Under the pieces are notes generated by a model. The model saw only the letters and a list, made by a program, of their open reading frames with translations. It was not told where the DNA came from and made no database searches. From contig NZ_LMRS01000034.1 in NCBI RefSeq assembly GCF_001426195.1, positions 124,001-188,000 of the forward strand: a DNA stretch of 64,000 nucleotides, in the 5' to 3' direction. How positions within the stretch are numbered: position 1 is the stretch's first letter; the number at the start of each line of letters is the position of its first letter. This document shows, piece after piece, positions 54,925 to 63,855 of this stretch. A program made the translations under genes and the position numbers. This DNA is from Sphingomonas sp. Leaf339. Lineage in GTDB: Bacteria > Pseudomonadota > Alphaproteobacteria > Sphingomonadales > Sphingomonadaceae.

Positions 54925-54944
54925 TACTGACAGTTGTGTAAGTA
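54925..54944. promoter_or_regulatory. Probable TetR operator between hydrolase and regulator genes
   Basis: TACTGACA, four bases, TGTAAGTA: half-sites match in seven of eight positions as an inverted repeat. It lies in the 78-base divergent gap, 17 bases before the TetR GTG, where a dimeric TetR could repress both genes. Confidence 0.6.
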
Positions 54945-54960
54945 AGGTCCTCCCCACCCC

Positions 54961-55584
54961 GTGTCAAATCGTCGCCGCCTTGCCCCAGAAGAATCGCGCG
55001 CGGCCGCGATGGATGCCGCGCGGGCGCTATTGATCGAATCGGGACCGCAGGCGGTGACGCTGAAGGCGGTGGCGGCGCGAATCGGGCGGACGCATGCCAA
55101 CCTGCTCCACCATTTCGGATCGGCCGCCGGCCTGCAAAAGGCACTGGCGGAGCGGATGGCGGCGGACATCACCGCAACGATCGGCGAGGCGGTGCTGGCC
55201 GCGCGCGCCGGCACCCGCGATCCGCGCGCGATCGTCGACCTGACGTTCGATGCGTTCGACCGTGAGGGCGCGGGCGCGCTGGCAAGCTGGATGATCCTGA
55301 CGGGCAACGAGGATGCGCTGGACCCGATCCTGCAGGCGATCCATCGGCTGGTCGATCAGCTGGCCGCCGGCACCGGCATCGGGGCGCGGCCGATCGCGGA
55401 GGAGACTTTGCATCTGGTGCTGATGGCGCTGGGCGACGCGCTGCTCGGCGCCCCGATGGCGCGCGCGTTGGGCCTGTCGCGAACGCGGGCGCGCGATCTG
55501 GCGCTGGCGGCGCTGCTGGGATCGGATGCGGCGCGCGAGCATGACATGCCACGAAAGGATGACGCGCCCGCCCCGGCAGCGTAA
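54961..55584 (+). CDS. TetR/AcrR family transcriptional regulator
   Basis: A 207-residue regulator starting with GTG at 54961. The N-terminal helix-turn-helix (about 12-60) reads LLIESGPQAVTLKAVAARIGRTHANLLHHFG, split over residues 23-53, as expected for TetR proteins. The C-terminal ligand domain is Ala-rich and helical, and ends in an acidic tail. It is divergent from the predicted hydrolase gene and has a 20-bp inverted repeat before it. It probably represses itself and the hydrolase; ligand is unknown. It ends 9 bases before obgE. Confidence 0.9.
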   Translation: MSNRRRLAPEESRAAAMDAARALLIESGPQAVTLKAVAARIGRTHANLLHHFGSAAGLQKALAERMAADITATIGEAVLAARAGTRDPRAIVDLTFDAFDREGAGALASWMILTGNEDALDPILQAIHRLVDQLAAGTGIGARPIAEETLHLVLMALGDALLGAPMARALGLSRTRARDLALAALLGSDAAREHDMPRKDDAPAPAA

Positions 55585-56640
<1,056 letters not shown>

Positions 56641-56667
56641 CCGGCCCCGCGTAACGGAGGGTCGGGC

Positions 56668-56880
56668 GTGTTGCTGATGATGCTGGTCGCGTTGGCGACA
56701 CCTGCGGGTTGCACCGACGTGAAGCGGCAGTGCCGGGCTTGCGTGGCCGATCGCGGGGTGCGGCGGTGTTCGATGCCGGGCATTGCCTGCCAGCCGATGG
56801 CGCGGGTTTGCCGGCCGGGTGTCTCCGGACGTGCTGGCGTGGGTAAGTTGCGGGACGAGGTTCGGGGTCGATCGTCTTAG
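56668..56880 (+). CDS. Small Cys-rich exported protein
   Basis: A 70-residue protein from GTG 56668, preceded by GGAGGG at six bases. It has a hydrophobic N-terminus (MLLMMLVALATPAG) and six Cys residues between about 15 and 48 (spacing includes CRACV, RRCSMPG, IACQPM and RVCRPG), followed by a basic tail. It is probably secreted and disulfide-bonded. It starts 28 bases after the obgE stop. It is not recognised as a known family. Confidence 0.55.
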   Translation: MLLMMLVALATPAGCTDVKRQCRACVADRGVRRCSMPGIACQPMARVCRPGVSGRAGVGKLRDEVRGRSS

Positions 56881-56894
56881 GCACGGCGGTTGAA

Positions 56895-56952
56895 TTCACG
56901 CGAAGGCGCGAAGAAAGTATTGGTTCACGCGGAGGCGCGGAGGACGCGGAGG
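56895..56952. repeat. Direct repeats of a GGAGGCGCG-type unit
   Basis: TTCACGCGAAGGCGCGAAG and TTCACGCGGAGGCGCGGAG are direct copies, the second followed by a third partial unit GACGCGGAGG. Their complement appears at 57328-57354 (CTCCGCGCCTCCGCGCCTCC then GCGCGAA), so they could fold into a long-range stem. Confidence 0.65.
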
Positions 56953-57020
56953 GGTTACGGTTTTGGCTGATGTTCGGGCCGGTCGTGGGCCTGCCTCAGC
57001 GTGTGATGACGTCGGTTTGA

Positions 57021-57103
57021 CCCGTCATTGCGAGCAGAGCGAAGTAACCGAGGGCGTCACGCGAACACCGGGTTGCTTCGCTGCGCTCGCAACGACGGAC
57101 GGG
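57021..57103. repeat. REP-like inverted repeat, family A (second copy)
   Basis: Left arm CGTCATTGCGAGCAGAGCGA (57023-57042) and right arm TTGCTTCGCTGCGCTCGCAA (57073-57092) plus CGACGG are inverted. It matches the element at 8131-8205. Confidence 0.75.
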
Positions 57104-57128
57104 TCTGTTTGCCCGTCGACGGCCGGGT

Positions 57129-57220
57129 GTTGCCGGCGGAAGCCGGGGTCCAGTTGGGTGAAGCTGCGTGATTTAACCGCGAGGGCTTTTCCAACTGGGC
57201 CCCGGCCTTCGCCGGGGAAC
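57129..57220. repeat. Intergenic inverted repeat, family B
   Basis: Left arm includes AAGCCGGGGTCCAGTTGGG and right arm CCAACTGGGCCCCGGCCTT, separated by about 32 bases; outer parts GTTGCCGGCGG and CGCCGGGGAAC also pair in part. A second copy occurs at 62801-62891. Confidence 0.75.
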
Positions 57221-57327
57221 AGCCTTTTACGGCGAAGGCCTGTCACGCCACGAAGCTGGAAGATTGTGGCGCTGCCCGCGACCGCTGCCGCCGTTCCCCG
57301 ACGATCACGGTTCCGTGATCTTCTGCC

Positions 57328-57354
57328 TCTCCGCGCCTCCGCGCCTCCGCGCGA
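57328..57354. repeat. Inverted copy of the GGAGGCGCG unit
   Basis: Three units CTCCGCGC CTCCGCGC CTCCGCGC followed by GAA, the reverse complement of the repeats at 56895-56952. It lies directly before the end of the methyltransferase gene. A perfect hairpin GATCACGG-TT-CCGTGATC is at 57303-57320. Confidence 0.6.
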
Positions 57355-57390
57355 ACATTCCTTCCTTCACTGGAACCGAGACGACCTCGC

Positions 57391-58194
57391 TTACTTCGGC
57401 TTGACGAATTTCAGCGTCATGCGGTCGCTTTCGCCGATCGCGGCGTAGCGGGCACGGTCCTTGTCGCCTTCGGCATAGCCCGGAGGGAGCGTCCAGACGC
57501 CCTTGGGATAGTCGCGGGTGTCGCGAGGGTTGGCGTTGACCTTGCTCTCGGCGGCCAGCTTGAACCCCGCCTTGGTCGCATAGGCCACCACCGACGAACG
57601 CTTCATGTAGCCGCTCTTGGCTTCCTCGATTGCGCCGGATTGCTCGGGCAGGTGGTGTTCGACGAGGCCGAGCGTGCCGCCGGGTTTCAACATCGCGAAC
57701 ATCTGGTCGAACGCGGCCTGGGTCTGGTCGGCAGCGCCGAAGCGCCAGTTATGGACGTTGCGGAAGGTTAGGACGACGTCGGCGGTGCCGGCGGGAACGG
57801 CCGGGGCAGCAGCGGTCGTGCTGGCGGGGAAGGTCGCGTATCGGACCGCGCGATAGGCGGCGGGGTTCGCGGCCTGTTTGGCCTTCACGCCGGCCAGCCC
57901 CTTGTCGCTGGGGCCGGCGGCGTAGAGCGTGCCGCGCGCCGCCAGATAGGGGCTGAGGATTTCGGTGTACCAGCCGCCGCTCGGCCAGATCTCGACCACC
58001 GTGTCGGTTGGCTTCACGCCGAAGAAGGCCAGCGTCTGGGCGGGGTGGCGATATGGGTCCCGAGCGACGTTGGCGGGGGTCCGCGTCGGCGCCTTGATCG
58101 CAGCGGTCAGTGCAGGGGTAACGCCCTGCTGGCCGATGGCGGCGGTGCCAATTCCGAGCGTGAGACAGGCAAGCATGAGGTGGCCGGTGCGCAT
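57391..58194 (-). CDS. Class I SAM-dependent methyltransferase with signal peptide
   Basis: A 267-residue protein of the predicted methyltransferase group related to COG4798. It has a clear signal peptide (MRTGHLMLACLTLGIGTAAIG, cleaved about 21), then a Rossmann-like fold: DTVVEIWPSGGWYTEILSPYL (about 63-83; motif I has WPSGGWYTE instead of a normal Gly-rich loop), VVLTFRNVHNW (about 139-149; motif IV-like) and MLKPGGTLGLVEH (about 167-179). SAM is not known to be present in the periplasm, so either another function or an unusual location is implied. Start ATG 58194, without a strong ribosome binding site. It converges with nothing and is transcribed alone. Confidence 0.82.
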   Translation of the reverse strand: MRTGHLMLACLTLGIGTAAIGQQGVTPALTAAIKAPTRTPANVARDPYRHPAQTLAFFGVKPTDTVVEIWPSGGWYTEILSPYLAARGTLYAAGPSDKGLAGVKAKQAANPAAYRAVRYATFPASTTAAAPAVPAGTADVVLTFRNVHNWRFGAADQTQAAFDQMFAMLKPGGTLGLVEHHLPEQSGAIEEAKSGYMKRSSVVAYATKAGFKLAAESKVNANPRDTRDYPKGVWTLPPGYAEGDKDRARYAAIGESDRMTLKFVKPK

Positions 58195-58313
58195 CTGTCG
58201 GGTCTTTCGTCGAGAGGACTATGAGCGATCGATACCGCGTTACGCGCCGGTAAAGAAGGGCCGTATGCGATGCTCGATCCACGATTTTAACAATATTTTC
58301 ATCTTTCGACATC

Positions 58314-58330
58314 CGGCAGCGGTGCTGCCG
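58314..58330. other. Hairpin in the 5' leader of the DUF4394 gene
   Basis: CGGCAGC-GGT-GCTGCCG forms a perfect 7-bp stem 49 bases before the ATG at 58380. It may affect mRNA stability or be incidental. Confidence 0.35.
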
Positions 58331-58379
58331 CGTACCTGTCGCGGTCTGGCATCGCCGGACGTCAAACGGGAGGTACGAT

Positions 58380-59231
58380 ATGTTGAAGACTGGAATGGCC
58401 GCGTTGCTGGCGCTGACCGCCGCGACATCGGCACAGGCGGCGACGATCTTTGGCGTCGACGAGCTGAACAATCTGGTGACGATCGATAGCGGCAATCCCG
58501 CGATCACGACGTCGTCGCGGGCGATCACCGGCGTGACCAACAGCATCCAGGCGCTGGATTTCCGGCCGCTGGACAACATGTTGTATGGGCTTGGCACGGA
58601 TAGGGTGGTCTATACCATCAATACCGCGACCGGCGTGGCGAGCGCGGTCAGCGGCGTGCTGAACCTGACTGGCACAGAATTCGGGTTCGATTTCAATCCG
58701 ACGATCGATCGCCTGCGCATCGTCAGCAACAGCAACGACAATTACGTCTTCAATCCCAATGACGGATCGCTGACGACGGCGACGCCGGTATTCTATGCCG
58801 CCGGCGACGCGAATGTTGGGGCCAATCCCGATGTGACCGCGCTGGCCTATACCAGCTCGACCTTCGGCGCGGCGGCGGCATCGACGCAGCTTTACGCGAT
58901 CGACACTGCACTCGACGTGCTGACGCGGCAGGCGAACAGCGCGGGGACGCTGAACACGGTCGGGTCGCTCGGCACCAATGTCGGTGCGCGGACCAGCTTC
59001 GACATTGCCGGGTCGGACGCCTTCGCATTAAACGGGCGCACGCTGTACAACGTGAACCTGGCCACGGGTGCGCTGTCGCAGGTGGGGCTGGTCGATCGGT
59101 CGCTCTTCGGCATCGCGATCGCGGCCGTGCCTGAGCCGGGCACCTGGGCGCTAATGTTGACCGGCTTCGGCCTGACGGCGTTCGCCCTGCGCCGCCGCCG
59201 TGGGGTTACAACGCGGGTCCGGTTCGCCTGA
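58380..59231 (+). CDS. DUF4394 protein with PEP-CTERM anchor
   Basis: A 283-residue exported protein. It has a signal peptide (1-20), then repeated beta-type segments (IFGVDELNNLVTIDS, MLYGLGTDRVVYTI, GFDFNPTIDRLRIVS, LYAIDTALDVLTRQ) that look like a propeller of the DUF4394 type. The C-terminal AAVPEPGTWALMLTGFGLTA (about 248-267) followed by FALRRRR is a PEP-CTERM sorting signal, with the PEPxxWA form common in sphingomonads; it would be processed by an exosortase. Start ATG 58380 follows GGGAGG. Probably linked to exopolysaccharide or the outer surface. No exosortase gene is in the window. Confidence 0.9.
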   Translation: MLKTGMAALLALTAATSAQAATIFGVDELNNLVTIDSGNPAITTSSRAITGVTNSIQALDFRPLDNMLYGLGTDRVVYTINTATGVASAVSGVLNLTGTEFGFDFNPTIDRLRIVSNSNDNYVFNPNDGSLTTATPVFYAAGDANVGANPDVTALAYTSSTFGAAAASTQLYAIDTALDVLTRQANSAGTLNTVGSLGTNVGARTSFDIAGSDAFALNGRTLYNVNLATGALSQVGLVDRSLFGIAIAAVPEPGTWALMLTGFGLTAFALRRRRGVTTRVRFA

Positions 59232-59243
59232 CACCTGACGCAA

Positions 59244-59278
59244 GACCCCGCTGGTCGCCGAGTGCGATCGGCGGGGTC
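59244..59278 (+). terminator. Hairpin after the DUF4394 gene
   Basis: GACCCCGC and GCGGGGTC pair over 8 bp, with an internal GGTCGC/GCGATC stem. No T-run follows, so the terminator function is only probable. Confidence 0.5.
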
Positions 59279-59319
59279 AACGTTGATCCTGGCGCGATCG
59301 GGCCTTAGCGGGGAAGCGG

Positions 59320-60042
59320 ATGACCGCCCCCACCATCCTGATCGTCGAGGACGACCCGGCGCTGCGCACGCTGATCGCGCGAACCCTGCAACAGAACGGC
59401 TTCGCCACGCGGCTGGCCGGCGCCGCGCCGGAGATGTGGCAGGGGATCGAGACCGGCGGCGTCGATCTGGTGCTGCTCGACATCATGTTGCCGGGCACCA
59501 GCGGCATCGACCTGTGCCGGCAATTGCGCCAGCGGAGCGCGGTGCCGATCATCTTCGTCAGCGCCAAGGGCAGCGAGACGGACCGCGTCGTCGGGCTGGA
59601 ACTGGGCGCGGACGATTATCTGGCCAAACCGTTTGGCACGCACGAGCTGGTCGCGCGCATCAGGGCGGTGCTGCGCCGTGGACAGATGACGGGCGCGGCC
59701 GACGCGCGCAATACGAGCAGTAGCGGGGGCGGCGTGCTGCGTTTCGGCGGGTGGACCGCGAACCTGCCGCGGCGCGAATTGCTGTCGCCGAGCGGCGCGG
59801 TGGTCGATCTGACGGGGGCGGAGTTCGACCTACTGGTCGCGTTCCTGGACCATGCGCAGCGGGTGGTGGCGCGCGAGCGGCTGATCGAGCTGTCGCGGGC
59901 GCGGATCGGCGATGCCTCCGATCGGAGCGTCGATGTGCTGGTCAGCCGGCTGCGGCGGAAACTGTCGAGCGACGGCGCGCCCGCCCCGATCGTGACGGTG
60001 CGCGGCATCGGGTACATGCTGAACGTGGCGGTCGAGCGCTGA
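59320..60042 (+). CDS. OmpR-family response regulator
   Basis: A 240-residue response regulator. Receiver (about 1-120): ILIVEDDPALR (6-16), phosphorylated Asp in LVLLDIMLPGTSG (about 50-62) and switch Lys in DYLAKPFGT. A Ser/Gly linker (about 130-140) precedes the winged-helix domain (about 145-238; LTGAEFDLLVAFLDH, SVDVLVSRLRRKL, VRGIGYML). It is paired with the histidine kinase that follows after four bases. Target genes are unknown. Confidence 0.93.
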   Translation: MTAPTILIVEDDPALRTLIARTLQQNGFATRLAGAAPEMWQGIETGGVDLVLLDIMLPGTSGIDLCRQLRQRSAVPIIFVSAKGSETDRVVGLELGADDYLAKPFGTHELVARIRAVLRRGQMTGAADARNTSSSGGGVLRFGGWTANLPRRELLSPSGAVVDLTGAEFDLLVAFLDHAQRVVARERLIELSRARIGDASDRSVDVLVSRLRRKLSSDGAPAPIVTVRGIGYMLNVAVER

Positions 60043-60046
60043 TCCG

Positions 60047-61405
60047 GTGAGCGACGATTCCCCCCGCACGCTGAGGCAGGGACTGCGCCAGTTGCCGCGC
60101 AGTCTGGTGGGACAGATCGTCGGCATCCTGTTGCTGACGATGGCGATCGATTTCGGGGTCAGCACCTTGCTGTACGAACGCGCCAGTACCTTTGCCGTGC
60201 AGGACGACGAGGCGCGTCGGCTGGCGGAGCATCTGGTGGTGGCGAACCGGCTGTTGTCGGAACGCCCGGTCGAGGAACGCACCGCGATCGCCGACGAGTT
60301 GACGACCGATCGCTATGTCGTCCGCTGGTCGCCGCAGGCGCCGCTGTTGCCGCCGGTCGCGCCGGCGCTGGACGGGATGCGCGACCAAATCGTGGCGTGG
60401 GAACCGACGCTGGAGGACGCCGGGCTGAGACTGCGGTTTCTGTCGTCGGGGCCGCGATCGGTGATTTCGGGGCATATCCGGCTGGAGGACGATAGCTGGA
60501 TGCGGTTCGAGACGCGCGATGCGGTGCGGACGATCGACCTGACGCTGAGCCGGGTAATGCTGGCGCTGGCCCCTGCGCTGGCGATGACGGCGATCGGCGG
60601 GCTGCTGATCCGGCGGACGCTGCGCCCGCTGCGCCAGCTGGCCGATGCGGCGGAGCGGCTGGGGCGCGCGCATCCCGAGCCGGTGCCGGAACGCGGGACG
60701 GGCGAGGTGCGGCGGCTGACCCAGTCGTTCAATGCGATGCAGCGGCGGATCATGCGGCTGATCGACGAACGCACCCGCGCGCTGGCGGCGGTGGGCCACG
60801 ACCTGCGCACCCCGCTTGCCCGGTTGCAACTGGAGGTGGACGGGATCGACGATCCGGCGATGCGAACGATGATCCGGGGCGAACTGGACGAGATGGAGGT
60901 GATGGTCGCCTCACTGCTCGCCTTTCTGGGGGGCGAGGCGGATTCGGAGGGTGCGGTGCTGGTCGATCTGGCGGTGCTGTGCGCCAATCTGGTCGACGAC
61001 GCGCAGGATCGCGGGCGGGCGGCGACGTATCACGGGCCGGATCATCTCGACCACCGGTTGCGGCCGGTGGGGTTCAAGCGGGCGCTGGTCAATCTGGTCG
61101 ACAATGCGCTGCATTATGGCGGGCGGATCGATGTCCACGTTGCGGTGACGGACGAGGGCGTGGAGATCCGCGTCGAGGATGACGGGCCGGGCATCCCCGA
61201 CGAATCGCTGCTGCTGGTGTTCGAGCCGTTCGTCCGGCTGGATGCGGCGCGGCGGCGGGATACGGTGGGGTTCGGCCTTGGCCTGTCGATCGTCGCGCGG
61301 GCGGTGGCGTCGGAGGGGGGCAGCGTCGTGCTGGAGAACCGGGCGACGGGCGGGCTGTCGGCGATCATCCGGCTGCCGCGTGGACAGCAACACTTCGTCA
61401 CATAG
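60047..61405 (+). CDS. Sensor histidine kinase (EnvZ-like organisation)
   Basis: A 452-residue membrane sensor that starts with GTG at 60047. Two membrane helices (about 22-42 and 166-186) enclose a periplasmic domain. HAMP follows (about 186-238), then HisKA with the phospho-His in VGHDLRTPLARL (about 248-259) and HATPase (about 310-450) with NLVDNALHYGG, DDGPGIP and GFGLGLSIV. All conserved boxes are present. It forms a two-component pair with the upstream regulator; the signal is unknown. Confidence 0.93.
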   Translation: MSDDSPRTLRQGLRQLPRSLVGQIVGILLLTMAIDFGVSTLLYERASTFAVQDDEARRLAEHLVVANRLLSERPVEERTAIADELTTDRYVVRWSPQAPLLPPVAPALDGMRDQIVAWEPTLEDAGLRLRFLSSGPRSVISGHIRLEDDSWMRFETRDAVRTIDLTLSRVMLALAPALAMTAIGGLLIRRTLRPLRQLADAAERLGRAHPEPVPERGTGEVRRLTQSFNAMQRRIMRLIDERTRALAAVGHDLRTPLARLQLEVDGIDDPAMRTMIRGELDEMEVMVASLLAFLGGEADSEGAVLVDLAVLCANLVDDAQDRGRAATYHGPDHLDHRLRPVGFKRALVNLVDNALHYGGRIDVHVAVTDEGVEIRVEDDGPGIPDESLLLVFEPFVRLDAARRRDTVGFGLGLSIVARAVASEGGSVVLENRATGGLSAIIRLPRGQQHFVT

Positions 61406-61472
61406 CCGCGGCGATGCAGCAAGAATGACGCGCTATATTGCTAAGGACTGCTCTTGCCCCCGCATCAAAGGA

Positions 61473-61589
61473 ATGGCCGTGAAGCCTGTATTCAATCTCG
61501 AACTGAACTGGCTGGAGCTGCAAAGCGCGTTGTTGGTCGTATCCGTGCTGTGCGTGTTCGCCGCCTTCACCGCGTGGCGCGCGCGATAG
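61473..61589 (+). CDS. Possible small single-helix membrane protein
   Basis: A 38-residue reading frame with one hydrophobic helix (SALLVVSVLCVFAAFTAW) and a basic C-terminus. AAAGGA lies directly before the ATG, closer than ideal; an in-frame ATG at 61425 is the alternative. It lies between the kinase and proB. There is no homologue I can name, so it may be only a chance frame. Confidence 0.35.
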   Translation: MAVKPVFNLELNWLELQSALLVVSVLCVFAAFTAWRAR

Positions 61590-61661
61590 GGACACGCCCG
61601 CAGCGGCCAGAGGGATGCTGCCGGATTGGCGGCGGCCGTTACCGACGGTAAGGACGGCGAC

Positions 61662-62765
61662 GTGACGCTGTTCTCCCCCGCCTCCACCGCGCGCCTGATT
61701 GTCAAGGTCGGCTCTGCGCTGCTCGTCGATCCGGACGGCGCGGTGCGGCGCGAGTGGCTGGCGGGGCTGGTCAAGGATATCGCCGCGCGGACGCGTGATG
61801 GGCAACAGGTGGCGATCGTCTCGTCGGGCGCGATCGCGCTGGGCGCGCGCAGGCTGGGTCTGGCCAAGGGCGGTCGCGCCAGTCTGGAGGATGCGCAGGC
61901 CGCCGCCGCGACGGGCCAGATCGCGCTCAGCCAGACATGGGCGGAATTGCTGGGTGCAGAGGGGCTAACGGCGGCGCAGATGCTGGTGACGCTGGGCGAT
62001 CTGGAGGATCGGCGGCGGTACCTGAATGCGGCGGCGACGCTGGGGCGGTTGCTGGGCCTGGGCGTAGTGCCGATCATCAATGAAAACGACAGCGTCGCGA
62101 CCGAGGAAATCCGGTTCGGCGACAATGACCGCCTCGCCGCGCGGGTGGCGCAGGCGGCGGGCGCGCAGGGCGTCGTGTTGCTGTCGGATGTCGATGGGCT
62201 GTACGATGCCAACCCCTCTCATAACCCCGACGCGCGGCACATCCCGGTGGTCGAGCGGATCGATGCCGTCGCGGCGATGGCCGACACGCGATCGGCATCG
62301 GGCATGGGATCGGGCGGGATGGTATCGAAACTGTCCGCCGCGCGCATCGCGGTGTCAGCCGGTATCCCGCTGGCGATCGCATCGGGCCGGGTCGATCGAC
62401 CGCTGGCGGGCGGGCAGCGGCATACGCTGTTCGTCGCGGAACGGACCGCACCGGCGCGCAAGGCGTGGCTGGCGGGCGGCCTGACCGCGGCGGGGGCGAT
62501 CCATATCGATGCCGGGGCGGCGGCGGCGCTGAACGGCGGCGGCAGCTTGCTGGCGGCGGGCGCGGTCCGGATCGAGGGCGGTTTCCTGCGCGGCGATCTG
62601 GTGACGGTGATGGGACCGGGCGGCGCCGTCGCGCGTGGATTGTCGGAATATGATGCGGGCGATGCACAGCGCTTGCTGGGGCGGCGCAGCGACGAGCATG
62701 AGGCGATATTGGGATATGCGCCGCGAACCGCGCTGGTGCATCGTAACCATCTGGCTTTGCTGTGA
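61662..62765 (+). CDS. proB: Glutamate 5-kinase
   Basis: A 367-residue enzyme for the first step of proline synthesis: ATP-dependent phosphorylation of glutamate. The amino acid kinase domain (about 1-255) has IVKVGSALLVD (about 13-23), VSSGAIALGARRLGL (about 51-65), NENDSVATEEIRFGDND (about 140-156) and MGSGGMVSKLSAA (about 209-221). A C-terminal PUA domain (about 270-360; GALVHR-like end) follows. I chose GTG 61662 with AAGGA upstream; the frame extends to a TTG at 61626. It retains the obgE-proB gene order, here with about 5 kb inserted. Confidence 0.95.
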   Translation: MTLFSPASTARLIVKVGSALLVDPDGAVRREWLAGLVKDIAARTRDGQQVAIVSSGAIALGARRLGLAKGGRASLEDAQAAAATGQIALSQTWAELLGAEGLTAAQMLVTLGDLEDRRRYLNAAATLGRLLGLGVVPIINENDSVATEEIRFGDNDRLAARVAQAAGAQGVVLLSDVDGLYDANPSHNPDARHIPVVERIDAVAAMADTRSASGMGSGGMVSKLSAARIAVSAGIPLAIASGRVDRPLAGGQRHTLFVAERTAPARKAWLAGGLTAAGAIHIDAGAAAALNGGGSLLAAGAVRIEGGFLRGDLVTVMGPGGAVARGLSEYDAGDAQRLLGRRSDEHEAILGYAPRTALVHRNHLALL

Positions 62766-62800
62766 TGGGTGAGGTTTCGACCGTTTGGGATGACCGTGTC

Positions 62801-62891
62801 GTTCCCTGGCGGAGGTCGGGGTCCAGTTGGGGAACATCGGTGCATCACCACCACCATCTTTGCAGCTGGACCCCGGCCTCCGCCTGGGAAC
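62801..62891. repeat. Intergenic inverted repeat, family B (second copy)
   Basis: Left arm CGGAGGTCGGGGTCCAGTTG and right arm CAGCTGGACCCCGGCCTCCG are near-perfect inverted copies, with outer GTTCCCTGG and CCTGGGAAC also pairing. It ends only 26 bases before the ATG of the next gene, so it lies in its leader. Confidence 0.8.
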
Positions 62892-62916
62892 AAGAGTGGA
62901 TGAGGCGGCCCGCCCC

Positions 62917-63816
62917 ATGATCCTCGCAATCACTGGAGGGACGGGGTTCGTCGGCGGGGCGTTGATTCGGCAGGCGGTGGAGGCCGGGCACCGGGTGCGG
63001 GCGCTCGCGCGGCGGGCGCAGCCTGAGCGTGACGGGGTCGTGTGGATCGCGGGGGCGCTGGACGATCCGGCGGCGCTCGACCGGGTGGTCGAGGGTGCGG
63101 ATGCGGTCGTGCATGTTGCGGGCGTAGTGAATGCGCCCGATCGCGCCGGATTCGTCGCCGGCAATGTCGAGGGGACGCGCGCGATCCTGGCCGCCGCCGG
63201 CCGCGCGGGCAGCCCCCGCTTCGTCCATGTGTCGTCGCTGGCCGCGCGCGAGCCCGGCCTGTCGAATTATGGCTGGTCGAAGGCGGAGGCCGAGCGACTG
63301 GTGTCGGCCAGCGCGCTGCCGTGGACGATGGTTCGGCCGCCCGGTATCTATGGCCCCGGCGACATGGACCAGCTCGATCTGTTCAGGATCGCGCGATACG
63401 GCCTTGCCTTTCTGCCGCCGCCCGGCCGCCTGTCGCTGATCGCCGTGGACGATCTGGCGCGGCTGTTGCTGGCGCTGGCCGCCGCCGAACCGGTGCGCAC
63501 GATCTATGAGGCGGATGACGGGTCGGCCGGCTGGACCTATGACGGTTTCGCCCGCGCGATCGGCGCGGCGGTCGGTCGGCGGGTGATGCCGATGCACCTG
63601 CCGCAGGGGCTGTTGTCGATCATCGCGCGCGGCGATCGCTGGTGGCGGGGCGACAAGGCGCGGCTGACTGCCGACCGGGTCGCGTATTTCTGCCATCCCG
63701 ACTGGACGATCGATCCGAACAGGCGGCCGCCGCCATCGATCTGGGTGCCGTCCATCCCCACCATGGCCGGGCTGGCCGATACCGCACGATGGTATCGCCA
63801 CGCCGGCCTGCTATAG
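62917..63816 (+). CDS. NAD-dependent epimerase/dehydratase family protein (CerR-like)
   Basis: A 299-residue extended short-chain dehydrogenase. The Rossmann loop is ITGGTGFVGGALIR (about 5-18), and the catalytic Tyr-x3-Lys is in SNYGWSKAEAERL (about 114-126), with VSSLA ahead of it. The next gene encodes an acyl carrier protein, and this order suggests the beginning of the bacterial sphingolipid pathway, where a related reductase (CerR) acts with a serine palmitoyltransferase and a dedicated acyl carrier protein. That reading is an inference. Start is ATG 62917, since the family begins MILAITGGTG; the upstream frame passes through the inverted repeat. Confidence 0.85.
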   Translation: MILAITGGTGFVGGALIRQAVEAGHRVRALARRAQPERDGVVWIAGALDDPAALDRVVEGADAVVHVAGVVNAPDRAGFVAGNVEGTRAILAAAGRAGSPRFVHVSSLAAREPGLSNYGWSKAEAERLVSASALPWTMVRPPGIYGPGDMDQLDLFRIARYGLAFLPPPGRLSLIAVDDLARLLLALAAAEPVRTIYEADDGSAGWTYDGFARAIGAAVGRRVMPMHLPQGLLSIIARGDRWWRGDKARLTADRVAYFCHPDWTIDPNRRPPPSIWVPSIPTMAGLADTARWYRHAGLL

Positions 63817-63855
63817 CGCCGCACCCGTGCCGCAATTGCGGATCAAGGAACAGAC

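Larger units (their letters stand above)
56881..57390. other. Repeat-rich non-coding island between Cys-rich gene and methyltransferase
   Basis: No gene is seen in these 510 bases. They consist almost wholly of repeats: two direct copies of a TTCACGCGnAGGCGCGnAG unit (56895-56913, 56924-56942), a family-A inverted repeat (57021-57103), a family-B inverted repeat (57129-57220), a small hairpin (57303-57320) and an inverted copy of the GGAGGCGCGGAG unit (57328-57354). The first and last lie as outer inverted repeats about 0.4 kb apart. Confidence 0.75.
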
